This document shows positions 34,253-45,049 of a DNA stretch of 64,000 nt, one piece after another. This stretch comes from Pseudanabaena mucicola FACHB-723. Lineage in GTDB: Bacteria; Cyanobacteriota; Cyanobacteriia; Pseudanabaenales; Pseudanabaenaceae. The stretch spans positions 1-64,000 of the forward strand of contig NZ_JACJQB010000017.1 in assembly GCF_014696385.1 (NCBI RefSeq), read 5' to 3'. Below the pieces are notes generated by a model. It was not told the DNA's origin. It saw only the letters and a program-made list of their open reading frames with translations, and did not search any database. Position 1 is the first letter of the stretch, and each line of letters starts with the position of its first letter. Both the position numbers and the translations under genes were made by a program.

Positions 34253-34606
34253 ATGCAAAATACTCGTCTTAGCACAATTGTTAGTGTCAGTGCTGCCCAA
34301 CTCGCCAGATGGTCTAATAATCCTTGGCGGCGGACTTCTTTGATCATCATTAGCTTACTCGCAGGATTCTTTTTAGCATCTGTGATTTCTACATTTTCAG
34401 GAGTAAAATCTGAGCAAGATGTTGTCTCTGCTGCCATTGTGTTACTGCTAGTAGAACTGACTAATCGCTATGTCTATAGCACTAGGCGGATTCCCCTCAG
34501 TGATGGCAGCTTAGCACCAAGACTACTGACAACAGAAATATTGAATTCTATTAAATTGGGATTAGTATATGGTCTATTTCTCGAAGCCTTTAAGCTTGGC
34601 TCATAG
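34253..34606 (+). CDS. ycf20: Ycf20-like protein (DUF565)
   Basis: 117-residue membrane protein of the Ycf20/DUF565 family, found in cyanobacteria and plastids, where plant relatives affect photoprotective quenching. Two to three hydrophobic segments are seen (about 28-48, 58-72, 98-113). Family blocks: NPWRRTSLIIISLLAGFF, VELTNRYVY and LNSIKLGLVYGLFLEAFKLGS. It starts 37 bp from the R-M endonuclease gene, divergently. Confidence 0.88.
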   Translation: MQNTRLSTIVSVSAAQLARWSNNPWRRTSLIIISLLAGFFLASVISTFSGVKSEQDVVSAAIVLLLVELTNRYVYSTRRIPLSDGSLAPRLLTTEILNSIKLGLVYGLFLEAFKLGS

Positions 34607-34647
34607 ATACTAACGATTAGCAACGCTTTGCCAATCGATTCTAGGTT

Positions 34648-35133
34648 TTAATTGCGCCGATGCGTAACTTGATCAGCATAGTCCGCCACACTCGTTGGCA
34701 TTGATGAACCTGTGACAATAATATTGACCTTAGGCGATCGCATTTTTAGCACTTCTAACAACTCTTCTTCAGTAATTAGCGATCGCAATACCAATAAGTT
34801 CGCTTCATCAAGAATCACCAAACCTGCGCCCGCCGATTCAATGATTTTTTTAGCATAATGCCACAGTTCCAGCACTGCCGACTTTTCCGTATCAGTTAAG
34901 TCAATCCCATCCTTGGATATGTCACGCTCAGCTTCACAGCGCAGCCATTGCAAATTTTCGACAAGCTGTCTGGGATTGCCTAAGCCTTGGCTGATTCCTG
35001 TCTGAAAAAATTGAACTAGTAAAACCTGTGTACCCTGTCCTGCTACGCGCAGACCTTGGGCAATAATATCAGTGTAGAGATTACGGTGGGGTGCAATAAA
35101 CACCTGTACGTTGCCTTGAAGTTGAGCCACCAT
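34648..35133 (-). CDS. CobO/CobP-like P-loop protein with degenerate P-loop
   Basis: 161 residues from the ATG at 35133; a GTG at 35160 is possible. It matches the ATP:corrinoid adenosyltransferase (CobO/BtuR) fold in QALRVAGQGTQVLLVQF-like sequence, ENLQWLRCEAE, LVILDEANLLVLRSLI (Walker B) and IIVTGSSMP. The N-terminal phosphate loop, normally GNGKGKTT, reads APHRNLYTDII here, so ATP binding in the usual way is doubtful. Related cyanobacterial proteins look the same. The function may have shifted from cobalamin adenosylation. Confidence 0.75.
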   Translation of the reverse strand: MVAQLQGNVQVFIAPHRNLYTDIIAQGLRVAGQGTQVLLVQFFQTGISQGLGNPRQLVENLQWLRCEAERDISKDGIDLTDTEKSAVLELWHYAKKIIESAGAGLVILDEANLLVLRSLITEEELLEVLKMRSPKVNIIVTGSSMPTSVADYADQVTHRRN

Positions 35134-35425
35134 AAACAAATTTAGCTTGTAAATTTCCACACAGGATCATAGCAGATGCGAAACTCAAAACGTCCTTTAA
35201 GCAGGCAAGAATCGTCAACCAAAACTCTAGATCTGACTTCTCTTCTTACTTTCTCTAATTCCACCAGAATTAAGTAGTTCAGCATAAACAACCTTAAACC
35301 CCAGAAGCGTGATTCGATTGCGAAACGAGCAAATCACGCTCTGATTTTTGGTTTTAATTATGTTTAGCCACTTAACAATTCATTGTATGATCTAAACCAG
35401 TTCATAACCTCATCAAGATTTTAAT

Positions 35426-36028
35426 ATGCTAGACAATCGTGACTATACGCTGATCATCGATAAAAGCGGCAGCATGTCGAACACCGATAGAGGCACAAAC
35501 AAAAGTCGTTGGGAAATTGTTAAGGAGTCAACTCTTGCCCTTGCACGCAAATGTGATCAATTAGATCCTGATGGAATTACTGTCTATCTCTTTTCAGGTA
35601 AATTTAAGCGCTATGACAAAGTGACAGCCGCCAAGGTAGAGCAGATATTCCAAGAGAATGAACCGATGGGCGGAACCAACTTAACTGCTGTCCTCCAAGA
35701 TGCTGTTAATCAGTTTTTTCAGCGTAAAAAAGCTGGTCAAGCCAAGGGGGGAGAGACAATTCTCATTATTACGGATGGAGAACCTGACGATCGTCGCTCT
35801 GTTTTTGAGGTGATTATTGAGACAACTAAACGGATGGATTCTGATGAGGAATTGGGACTTTCTTTCATTCAAGTTGGTTCAGATTCTGGTGCGACAGACT
35901 TTCTCAAAGCATTAGATGACCGACTCATGAGCATTGGTGCTAACTTCGATATTGTTGATACTGTAACCATCAGCGATATGGAAGATATGACCATTGCCGA
36001 AGTATTACTGAGTGCTATTAGTGACTAA
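35426..36028 (+). CDS. VWA-domain protein
   Basis: 200-residue single von Willebrand A domain. The MIDAS metal site is complete: DKSGSMS (12-18), the threonine in GGTNLTA (about 83-89) and the aspartate in ITDGEPDD (about 114-121). No signal peptide or membrane segment, so it is cytoplasmic; it resembles TerY-type stand-alone VWA proteins. No MoxR-type ATPase or ter gene lies nearby. The 265-bp gap upstream has a 9-bp inverted repeat at 35306-35340 but no gene. Confidence 0.85.
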   Translation: MLDNRDYTLIIDKSGSMSNTDRGTNKSRWEIVKESTLALARKCDQLDPDGITVYLFSGKFKRYDKVTAAKVEQIFQENEPMGGTNLTAVLQDAVNQFFQRKKAGQAKGGETILIITDGEPDDRRSVFEVIIETTKRMDSDEELGLSFIQVGSDSGATDFLKALDDRLMSIGANFDIVDTVTISDMEDMTIAEVLLSAISD

Positions 36029-36039
36029 ATAATCATTAT

Positions 36040-36062
36040 AGATGCCTGCTAATCGGGCATCT
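36040..36062. terminator. Short hairpin between VWA and UbiB-family genes
   Basis: 7-bp stem AGATGCC/GGCATCT (36040-36046, 36056-36062) in the 41-bp space between convergent genes. It has no long T tract, so it is a weak terminator candidate. Confidence 0.5.
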
Positions 36063-36069
36063 GTAATGG

Positions 36070-37761
36070 CTACTGCTCAGCAAGGCTATCGATTTTTTCA
36101 CGAATTGATAACTGAACTAGAGAGCGAATTAATCCTAATCCAGAGAACCCTGCTCCCATAAAAATAGCTATTGCCCAGCCTCCATAAGCGTTAGTTCCTA
36201 CCAATAACACAGCACCTGACAAAGCCAGAAATCCTGTTAAACAAGCATAAATTAGTGCTTTCACGGCAATATTAATACGTTTAAGGGTGCGATCGCTTTC
36301 TATGGACTTAACCTGAATCATCAATTCTCCGCGTTCTAGTCTTTCCTCCAATCGATCCAATAAAATTTCCATGCGACTAGGCTTGTTGAGTTGATAAATC
36401 AGGAAATCTTTTGCTTGTTGTGCCAAAGCACCCAAGGTGTTTCCTCTTCCCTTTGCCAATACAATGCTCTTGACAAATGGCTGAGCCGCAGTCGTAAAGT
36501 TATATTCTGGATCGAGAATTCTAGCGATACCATCGAGAGTTGTGAGAGATTTGAGCAAATAGGTCATTTGCGGTGGCAAACGGAAGGGCTGTTTTTCAAA
36601 AATAGCGACTACTTCCCCTTTAATTTGTTCAAATTCATAGATATTCACAGGACGCTCGGTAAAGCGATCTAAAACGAATTTAAGCATTCTTTTCACTGGA
36701 CTCATATCTGCCACTGGCTCAATGAAACCCATACTCATCAAAGTGTCAACCACTTCATTTGTGTCCTTCCGCAACACCGCAAAGAAAGTCTTCACCATTT
36801 GATCCTTTGCCATGGTTTTCACTTCTGCCATCATGCCGTAGTCATAGAAAATTAGGCTTCCATCTTGACTAACGGCAAGATTGCCAGGATGAGGGTCAGC
36901 ATGGAAAAAACCATCCTGTAGTAATTGTTTAAGATAGCAACAAATTCCCAATTGATTGATTTCTTTGGGATTTAGTCCACAGGCTTCCAGCGCTTGTCGA
37001 TCATCAATCTTGATGCCTGGAACATATTCTAAGGTCAATACTTTGGATGTAGAATATTCCCAATAGACCTTAGGAACAACTATCCGTGGATAGCCTTCAA
37101 AATTTTTACGGAAGCGATCAGCATTATTCCCCTCGATCACATAATCAATTTCTTGATAAAGCACTGTAAAAAATTCTTTGTAAATCCCCTCAAGATTATA
37201 TTTACGAGTCCAAGGCAAATAGCGGCGAAATATTTTGAGGAGCTTACCAACTGCGAGAAGATCTAGATCGAATAGATTCTTTAATCCTGCCCGCTGCACT
37301 TTAACGACAACCTCTTCGCCTGTGTGTAGCGTGGCGCGATGTACCTGTCCTAGACTTGCGGCGGCAAGTGGCACTTCATCAAAATCACGATAAATGATGT
37401 ACAGAGACTTGCCTAACTCTAGTTCGATGATATCCCTAGCTTCTTTGGCACTAAAGGCAGGAACTTTATCCTGAAGTTGCGACAAATTACTAATGTACTC
37501 AACGGGTAGCAAATCCACACGGGTTGACAGGGACTGACCAATTTTGATGAAGGTTGGTCCCAATTCGAGCATGTTCCGCACTAGCCACTCGGCTCTTTTA
37601 TTGCGGCTATAGGGTGTATCAATTTGCCAAAATTTATCCCACCAAATAAAAAACAAAAAAGTAAAAGAGGCTAGAAAAACTTCACGTTGTCGCGCAAGTG
37701 ACGAATTTTTGAGTCTTTGCCAGCGTAGTTTTTTGGGAAATGATGTGGCGATCGCAGACAT
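36070..37761 (-). CDS. ABC1/UbiB (AarF) family atypical kinase
   Basis: 563-residue member of the UbiB/ADCK family, linked to prenyl-quinone metabolism. The family-specific KxGQ motif is in FIKIGQSLSTR (about 71-81), the alanine-rich nucleotide loop in AAASLGQVHRATLH, and the catalytic segments HADPHPGNLAV and IFYDYGMMAEV follow. Two hydrophobic helices at the C-terminus (about 510-550) anchor it to a membrane. Cyanobacteria carry several paralogues, so its exact substrate is unknown. A hairpin lies upstream, past ahcY. Confidence 0.92.
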   Translation of the reverse strand: MSAIATSFPKKLRWQRLKNSSLARQREVFLASFTFLFFIWWDKFWQIDTPYSRNKRAEWLVRNMLELGPTFIKIGQSLSTRVDLLPVEYISNLSQLQDKVPAFSAKEARDIIELELGKSLYIIYRDFDEVPLAAASLGQVHRATLHTGEEVVVKVQRAGLKNLFDLDLLAVGKLLKIFRRYLPWTRKYNLEGIYKEFFTVLYQEIDYVIEGNNADRFRKNFEGYPRIVVPKVYWEYSTSKVLTLEYVPGIKIDDRQALEACGLNPKEINQLGICCYLKQLLQDGFFHADPHPGNLAVSQDGSLIFYDYGMMAEVKTMAKDQMVKTFFAVLRKDTNEVVDTLMSMGFIEPVADMSPVKRMLKFVLDRFTERPVNIYEFEQIKGEVVAIFEKQPFRLPPQMTYLLKSLTTLDGIARILDPEYNFTTAAQPFVKSIVLAKGRGNTLGALAQQAKDFLIYQLNKPSRMEILLDRLEERLERGELMIQVKSIESDRTLKRINIAVKALIYACLTGFLALSGAVLLVGTNAYGGWAIAIFMGAGFSGLGLIRSLVQLSIREKIDSLAEQ

Positions 37762-37848
37762 GATGTGCCGAACCAGATTTGTTTTTTAATTCCCAAAGAT
37801 ATCGTCACATTTTTGGGGATTGGTATGTAGCGCTTTTCAATCAAGGGG

Positions 37849-37887
37849 CAGAGTTGCTGCACCGCATTTGACGGTGCAGCAACTCTG
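37849..37887. terminator. Hairpin downstream of ahcY
   Basis: Perfect 16-bp stem (37849-37864, 37872-37887; 7-nt loop), 78 bp past the ahcY stop on the leftward strand and 88 bp upstream of the UbiB-family start. Outer flanks carry an imperfect AGCG...CGCT extension. No T tract adjoins it. Confidence 0.6.
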
Positions 37888-37965
37888 AGTCAGAAACGCT
37901 ATAACTAGCATGACAGAGATTCGTAAAGTTAGCTGCTCATCGCCAACTTTACGGATAGGAATTGA

Positions 37966-39297
<1,332 letters not shown>

Positions 39298-39363
39298 TCA
39301 CGCTCTCCAGATTACAGAGCTTGGCACTGAATTAAAACGCAGAGAAATTTTTGCTTAGGAAAT

Positions 39364-39418
39364 AAACCCAAGAAGATGAGTTGCGGCGCGAATCGCCGCA
39401 ACTCATCTTCTTGGGTTT
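39364..39418. repeat. 25-bp hairpin between divergent ahcY and polA
   Basis: Perfect 25-bp stem (39364-39388, 39394-39418; loop CGAAT) with core GTTGCGGCG and T3 end. It lies in a divergent intergenic region, 42 bp before the polA start, so no annotated gene ends there. The core is the same as in hairpins at 23142 and 45191. Confidence 0.85.
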
Positions 39419-39460
39419 TAGGCTAAAATAAGCAACCCAGAAGCACCTCACAATTCTCCC

Positions 39461-42298
39461 ATGGACGCAAACGCACAAAATCATCCCACATTCCTATTAG
39501 TTGACGGACATTCCCTCGCGTTTAGAGCCTTTTATGCGTTTGGAAAACATCCTGAGGGTGGTTTGCGAACTTCGACGGGTATTCCGACTAGTATTTGTTT
39601 TGGCTTTTTGAAAGCATTGATCGAGATGCTCGATCGCGAAAAACCCACGGCAGTTGCGATCGCATTTGATCTGGCAACGCCAACATTTCGCCATGAAATT
39701 GATGACACCTATAAAGCCAATCGTGCCGAAACTCCTGAAAGTTTTATTCCTGATATGCAAAACTTGCAGCGAGTTTTAGCAGCAATGAATTTGCCTGCCA
39801 TTACTCAAGCAGGTTTTGAGGCTGATGACGTTCTGGGGACTCTATCGCAAGCGGCGAGTGCCGAAGGCTACACCGTCAAAATTTTGAGTGGCGATCGCGA
39901 TTTATTTCAATTAATTGATGCCGATAAGCGTATCTCTGTGTTGAACTTGGGACAGAAAGACAAGATTGTGGAATATCATGCGGATCAAGTCAAAGAGAGG
40001 CTGGGCGTATTACCCGCCCAAGTTGTTGACTACAAAGCACTCTGTGGTGATGCTTCCGATAATATTGCAGGTGTCAGGGGCATCGGGGAGAAAACCGCAG
40101 TTAAATTAATTGAAGAATATGGCAGTTTAGAGAATATTTTGGCAGCAGTTCCCCAGATGAAGGGAGCGATAAAAACTAAGCTAGAGCAGGGGATTGAAGC
40201 GGCAAAACATTCGCAGTTTATGGCGAGAATTAAAACCGATGTGCCGTTACCAATTGCGATCGCAGATTGTAAGTTGACGGGTTTTGATACTAATGAGTTA
40301 GTACCGTTATTGGAAGAACTAGAGCTAAAAGCCTTTGTCAATCGTGTGGATCAGATTCAATCTAAGCTATCGGGAAATTACGAAAAATCCTCGCCACAGG
40401 TTAAACATCAGGTTGTCCCCAAGTCTGAGCCAACAGAAGATGACGAGTTATGGTTTGATTTTGCTAAGCAGGAAGCAGAATCTGCGATCGCAAACTCTGC
40501 TTCTCTAAAACTAGATGTACAGATTATTGACACGAGCGCCAAATTGGAAAAGCTATGTGCAGATCTTCGCAATAGCAAAGAGCCTGTCGCATGGGATACG
40601 GAAACCTCGGCGCTCAATCCCTTTGACGCAGAATTAGTCGGAATTGGCTGCTGTTGGGGGAATGACATTGATCAGATTGCCTATATTCCGCTCAGTCATC
40701 AAGAGGGAAAAAATCTGCCATGGTCAGAGGCCAGAGATTTTCTCAAACCCATCCTCGAAGATGCCAGTTATCCAAAATACTTACAAAATGCTAAGTTCGA
40801 TCGGCTGATGTTTAAGTCCGCAGGGATTGAACTAGCAGGCGTAGTTTTTGACACAATGATTGCCAGTTATGTGATCGACCCCGAAGCCAGTCATAAACTC
40901 GATGATCTGGCGATGGATTTACTCCAGATTCGCACCGTTAGTTACAAAAATCTGGTGGGCAAGCGTAAATCTATTGCGGAAGTAGATATTCCATCGGTTG
41001 CTCAATATTGCGGTATGGATACCTACATCACCTATCAGCTTGTGCCGATTTTGCGATCGCAATTAATTGCCGTGCCAGAACTTTGGGATTTGTTCCAAAA
41101 TCTCGAAATGCCCCTAGAGCCACTTTTGGCAGCAATGGAATGGCGCGGCATCAGAATCGACAAAGACTATTTAGGTCTATTTTCCCAAGAACTCGAAAAA
41201 GATTTAGATAAGCTGGCGATCGCTGCTTATGCACAGGCAGGTCGAGAGTTTAACCTCAATTCCCCTAAGCAATTGAGCGAAATTTTAGTGGAGAAGCTGG
41301 GTGAAAAATTTACTAAGAAATCACGCAAAAGTAAAACGGGTTACTCCACCGATGTCGTGGTACTTAATAAGCTGGAAGGTGAAGATCCTCTCATTGACAC
41401 CATTCTCGAAAACCGTACCCTTGCCAAACTTAAATCTACCTACGTGGATGCTTTACCATCACTGGTGCAGACTCAAACAGGGCGAGTACATACTGACTTC
41501 AATCAAACGGTTACAGCGACAGGTAGATTGAGTAGTTCCAATCCTAATTTACAAAATATTCCCATTCGCACTGCTTTTAGTAAGCGCATCAGAGCAGGGT
41601 TTATTCCTGAACAGAATTGGGTTTTAATGGCTGCCGATTATTCGCAAATAGAGCTGCGGATTTTGGCACACCTAAGTCAAGAGCCTGAACTAATTCGCGC
41701 TTTTAACGCGGGCGAAGATGTGCATACAGTCACGGCTCAGCTTCTATTAGAAAAACAAGAAGTTAGTAGCGAAGATCGTCGCCTTGCCAAAATTATTAAC
41801 TATGGCGTGATTTATGGCATGGGCGCACAAAAATTTAGTCGTGATATCGGTGTTCCCATCAAGGTTGCCAAGCAATTCATCGAGAAATTTAACCAGCGCT
41901 ACGAACGCATCTTTACCTACATGCAAAGCGTAGAAGTGGAAGCAGAACGCGATGGCTATGTGAAGACAGTATTAGGACGGCGGCGTTATTTCCGTGGGTT
42001 AAGTCAAATCAATGGCTATCAGAAAGCTGCTTTATTGCGATCGGCAGTCAACGCTCCAATTCAGGGAACTAGCGCTGATATCATCAAAGTGGCGATGCTG
42101 CGGGTAGATGATATTTTGCAAAACTATCAAGCTCGCCTATTGTTACAAGTGCATGATGAACTCGTATTTGAAGTTCCCCCTGACGAGGTTGATGAGTTAC
42201 AACCCAAAATCAAAGCAGCGATGGAATCAGCCGTCGAGCTTTCCGTTAAGCTGGAAGTAGATATTCATACGGGCAGAAATTGGATGGAGGCGAAGTAA
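39461..42298 (+). CDS. polA: DNA polymerase I
   Basis: Replication and repair polymerase, 945 residues. The N-terminal 5'-3' exonuclease (about 8-300) begins FLLVDGHSLAFRAFYAF. The 3'-5' proofreading domain (about 365-540) keeps its acidic residues, D379 and E381 in AWDTETSALNP, plus YCGMDTYIT. The polymerase domain carries MAADYSQIELRILAH, INYGVIYGMG and LLQVHDELVFEVP. It is therefore a three-activity enzyme. A 49-bp gap leads to the phosphohexomutase gene, with no terminator between them, so the two may be co-transcribed. Confidence 0.96.
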   Translation: MDANAQNHPTFLLVDGHSLAFRAFYAFGKHPEGGLRTSTGIPTSICFGFLKALIEMLDREKPTAVAIAFDLATPTFRHEIDDTYKANRAETPESFIPDMQNLQRVLAAMNLPAITQAGFEADDVLGTLSQAASAEGYTVKILSGDRDLFQLIDADKRISVLNLGQKDKIVEYHADQVKERLGVLPAQVVDYKALCGDASDNIAGVRGIGEKTAVKLIEEYGSLENILAAVPQMKGAIKTKLEQGIEAAKHSQFMARIKTDVPLPIAIADCKLTGFDTNELVPLLEELELKAFVNRVDQIQSKLSGNYEKSSPQVKHQVVPKSEPTEDDELWFDFAKQEAESAIANSASLKLDVQIIDTSAKLEKLCADLRNSKEPVAWDTETSALNPFDAELVGIGCCWGNDIDQIAYIPLSHQEGKNLPWSEARDFLKPILEDASYPKYLQNAKFDRLMFKSAGIELAGVVFDTMIASYVIDPEASHKLDDLAMDLLQIRTVSYKNLVGKRKSIAEVDIPSVAQYCGMDTYITYQLVPILRSQLIAVPELWDLFQNLEMPLEPLLAAMEWRGIRIDKDYLGLFSQELEKDLDKLAIAAYAQAGREFNLNSPKQLSEILVEKLGEKFTKKSRKSKTGYSTDVVVLNKLEGEDPLIDTILENRTLAKLKSTYVDALPSLVQTQTGRVHTDFNQTVTATGRLSSSNPNLQNIPIRTAFSKRIRAGFIPEQNWVLMAADYSQIELRILAHLSQEPELIRAFNAGEDVHTVTAQLLLEKQEVSSEDRRLAKIINYGVIYGMGAQKFSRDIGVPIKVAKQFIEKFNQRYERIFTYMQSVEVEAERDGYVKTVLGRRRYFRGLSQINGYQKAALLRSAVNAPIQGTSADIIKVAMLRVDDILQNYQARLLLQVHDELVFEVPPDEVDELQPKIKAAMESAVELSVKLEVDIHTGRNWMEAK

Positions 42299-42347
42299 TC
42301 CATTCGCGATAAACTCTACTTAGCAAAAACTAGCAAAAATCCCTATC

Positions 42348-43826
42348 ATGCAAGGCAAATCTATACTGAATCCCCCGATCCACTTTGGTACTGACGGCTG
42401 GAGAGGGATCATTGCCGACGATTTTACATTTGATCGTCTTGCTGCGGTTGCCCCCATCGCCGCCCATATTTTAAAACAAACCTATGGTGCATCGGGCAGT
42501 AATACGATTATTGTTGGCTACGATCGCAGATTCATGTCCGATGCCTTTGCCCAAAAAACTGCCGCAGCCGTGGCGGCGATTGGCTTCGATGTCTTGATTG
42601 CTGAGGACTTTGCGCCCACCCCCGCCTTCAGTTGGGCAGCCTGCGATCGCAAAGCCCTCGGCGCATTAGTAATTACCGCTAGTCATAACCCTGCCAATTA
42701 TTCGGGTTTAAAAATTAAGGGTGCTTTTGGCGGTTCTGTATCTCCTGATATCACTGCCAAAGTCGAGGAAATTCTCGCAAGCGGAGACTTTGTTTATAGC
42801 AGCAATCAAGCAGGTACGATCACCACCTTTGACCCATGGGCGAGCTATTGCCAAGCCTTACGCAGCAAAGTAAATATTGATGCCATCAAAACTGCGATCG
42901 CAGATGGCAAGTTAACCGTTTTCGCTGATGTGATGCACGGAGCGGCTGCTAGCGGTTTATCTCGCATTTTAGAACTACCATCCGCAACTGCTAAAAATCT
43001 AATTGAAATTAATGGCAACAGCGATCCTCTCTTCGGCGGCGGCGCACCTGAGCCACTTCCACGTTATATTGCCGAGCTATTCCGTCAAGTCAAAACCTAC
43101 CATCGTGACCACCCAGAGAAAACACTAGTTGGTTTTGTGTTTGATGGCGATGCTGACCGCATTGCCGCCGTTGATAGTGAAGGTAATTTCCTCAGCTCTC
43201 AAATCCTGATCCCAATCCTACTAGAACATCTCGCCAAACATCGTGGATTTAAAGGGGAATTAATCAAAACCATTAGTGGTTCTGACCTAATGCCCAAGGT
43301 CGCTGCATGTTTTGATCTTCCCGTTTACGAAACTCCCGTTGGATACAAATACATTGCCGAGAGAATGCTATCAGGGATTCCTTGCCTCCTTGGTGGCGAA
43401 GAATCTGGGGGCATCGGCTATGGCAATCACATTCCTGAGCGTGATGCTCTACTCTCGGCTCTGTATGTATTAGAAGCGATCGCAATATCAGGCAAAGATT
43501 TAAGTGTGTTGTATCGCAATTTGCAAGCGCAAACCAACTTCTTTTCTCACTATGATCGCATCGACAAAAAATTGTCAGGCATGGCTGCTCGCTCAAGGTT
43601 AGTTAAAAACCTTGAGCAATCATCATTACAGGAAATTGCAGGCATTAAAGTGATCGATGTCCAAGCCCCCGATGGTTTCAAGTTTCGGCTAGAAGATGGC
43701 AGTTGGCTATTGATTCGCTTTAGCGGTACTGAGCCTTTGCTACGCCTATATTGCGAAGCTGCTACTCCTGAACTTGTGCATCAAAGTCTTCATTGGATTT
43801 CCAATTGGGCAGAACAATTTAACTAG
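42348..43826 (+). CDS. Phosphoglucomutase/phosphomannomutase family protein
   Basis: Alpha-D-phosphohexomutase, 492 residues. Active-site serine loop VITASHNPANYSGLKIK (about 105-121), Mg loop FDGDADRIAAVD (about 265-276), sugar-binding GGEESGGIGYGN (about 351-362) and phosphate-binding RFSGTEPLLRLY (about 456-467) are all intact. The substrate (glucose, mannose or glucosamine phosphate) cannot be told from motifs alone. It follows polA on the same strand. Confidence 0.92.
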   Translation: MQGKSILNPPIHFGTDGWRGIIADDFTFDRLAAVAPIAAHILKQTYGASGSNTIIVGYDRRFMSDAFAQKTAAAVAAIGFDVLIAEDFAPTPAFSWAACDRKALGALVITASHNPANYSGLKIKGAFGGSVSPDITAKVEEILASGDFVYSSNQAGTITTFDPWASYCQALRSKVNIDAIKTAIADGKLTVFADVMHGAAASGLSRILELPSATAKNLIEINGNSDPLFGGGAPEPLPRYIAELFRQVKTYHRDHPEKTLVGFVFDGDADRIAAVDSEGNFLSSQILIPILLEHLAKHRGFKGELIKTISGSDLMPKVAACFDLPVYETPVGYKYIAERMLSGIPCLLGGEESGGIGYGNHIPERDALLSALYVLEAIAISGKDLSVLYRNLQAQTNFFSHYDRIDKKLSGMAARSRLVKNLEQSSLQEIAGIKVIDVQAPDGFKFRLEDGSWLLIRFSGTEPLLRLYCEAATPELVHQSLHWISNWAEQFN

Positions 43827-43848
43827 GAAGACTAGAAGATTGTAAAGC

Positions 43849-43893
43849 CCACATAAATGAAGGCGGCACAAAGCGTTGTCTTCATTTATGTGG
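43849..43893. terminator. Convergent hairpin between phosphohexomutase and response regulator-kinase genes
   Basis: 14-bp perfect outer stem (43849-43862, 43880-43893) around an imperfect GC-rich interior. The right arm contains the stop codon of the minus-strand gene (43886-43888). Confidence 0.7.
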
Positions 43894-45049
43894 CGATTTC
43901 TTGCATGGCTAAAGAAGCAGATTTTTTAGATAGGGAGAGATCTGAAGGTAAAACAACGGTAAACTTTGTGCCCATATTAACTTCGCTTTCTACAGTAATC
44001 TTGCCATGGTGTGCTTCCACTGCTTGCTTGACAATATACAGCCCCATGCCCAAGCCTTTGATACTACCAACATTTTCTGCTCTCAGAAATGGCAGGAACA
44101 AATCATTGAGATATTGCTCAGGAATACCAATACCCTGATCGGCAATACTTAAAACCAAGCTTTTATCAGTACATTCAATCTCAATCTCAATAGTTCCGCC
44201 ATTGTAAGAATATTTGATTGCATTAGAAATTAAGTTCATAAAGATATGCCAAAGCAGCTTTTTATCAACCTTGATTTTTTGGCATTCTCCCTTACTATGA
44301 AATTTAATTTGACATTTACGCGAATTCTCTTCGGTTTGGAGATTTTCAACTAGTTGTTGGCAATAGCTAATGGCATCAACACTTTCAGGCTTAAATGGAA
44401 ATTTTCCCGATTCAGAACAAGCAATAAATTTAATTTCTTCAAGCAACCAATTAATATCTTTAATCGCTGACTGAATAGAATCGAAGTTTTTAGCTCTTCC
44501 CTCCTTTGTGAGTTGCTCTTCAAAGTTTTGCAATTTCCAGATCAATAACCGAATCACTGACATTGGCGTGGAAAATTCATGGGAAGCCATGGCAAGTAAA
44601 CGTGACTTGAGAATATGTAATTCTTTCTCTTTTTCTAATGCTTCCTGTAGTAGTTGTTCTTCACGATGCTTTTTTAAAGCCAGCATAATTGCGACATTAA
44701 CTTCACCATACCTTAGGGGCTTGGTGAGATATCCATAGGGAGAAGTTGCGATCGCTTTTTGCAAAGTATCCGCATCACTAAAGGCAGTTAAATAAATAAC
44801 AGGAACTGGCGAAATTTTATGGATTTCATTGGTGGCAATGATGCCACTATCCGCTCCCTTTAGCTTGATGTCCATTAAAATAACATCTGGCATATGAGCC
44901 TTGGCCGCACTGATTGCTTTATCGCTGCTATCAACTATCTCTAGAACTTTATACCCTAAATCTGATAGGACATCAGCAAGTGCGTTTGCCGTTACTAGTT
45001 CATCTTCAACTATCAACACATCAGCGATCGTATCGGTTTTCACTGCCAT
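43886..45049 (-). CDS. Response regulator-histidine kinase fusion
   Basis: 387-residue soluble two-component protein. N-terminal receiver (8-125) has the phospho-acceptor D60 in VILMDIKLKG and the conserved LTK-P (K110). The HisKA dimerisation helix has H157 in MASHEFSTPMSV. The HATPase domain has N, G1 and G2 boxes: NLISNAIKYS, DQGIGIPEQ and GLGMGLYIVK. Receiver-first kinases like this usually take a phosphoryl group from another kinase or act as relay nodes. There is no partner gene adjacent. Confidence 0.92.
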   Translation of the reverse strand: MAVKTDTIADVLIVEDELVTANALADVLSDLGYKVLEIVDSSDKAISAAKAHMPDVILMDIKLKGADSGIIATNEIHKISPVPVIYLTAFSDADTLQKAIATSPYGYLTKPLRYGEVNVAIMLALKKHREEQLLQEALEKEKELHILKSRLLAMASHEFSTPMSVIRLLIWKLQNFEEQLTKEGRAKNFDSIQSAIKDINWLLEEIKFIACSESGKFPFKPESVDAISYCQQLVENLQTEENSRKCQIKFHSKGECQKIKVDKKLLWHIFMNLISNAIKYSYNGGTIEIEIECTDKSLVLSIADQGIGIPEQYLNDLFLPFLRAENVGSIKGLGMGLYIVKQAVEAHHGKITVESEVNMGTKFTVVLPSDLSLSKKSASLAMQEIAT

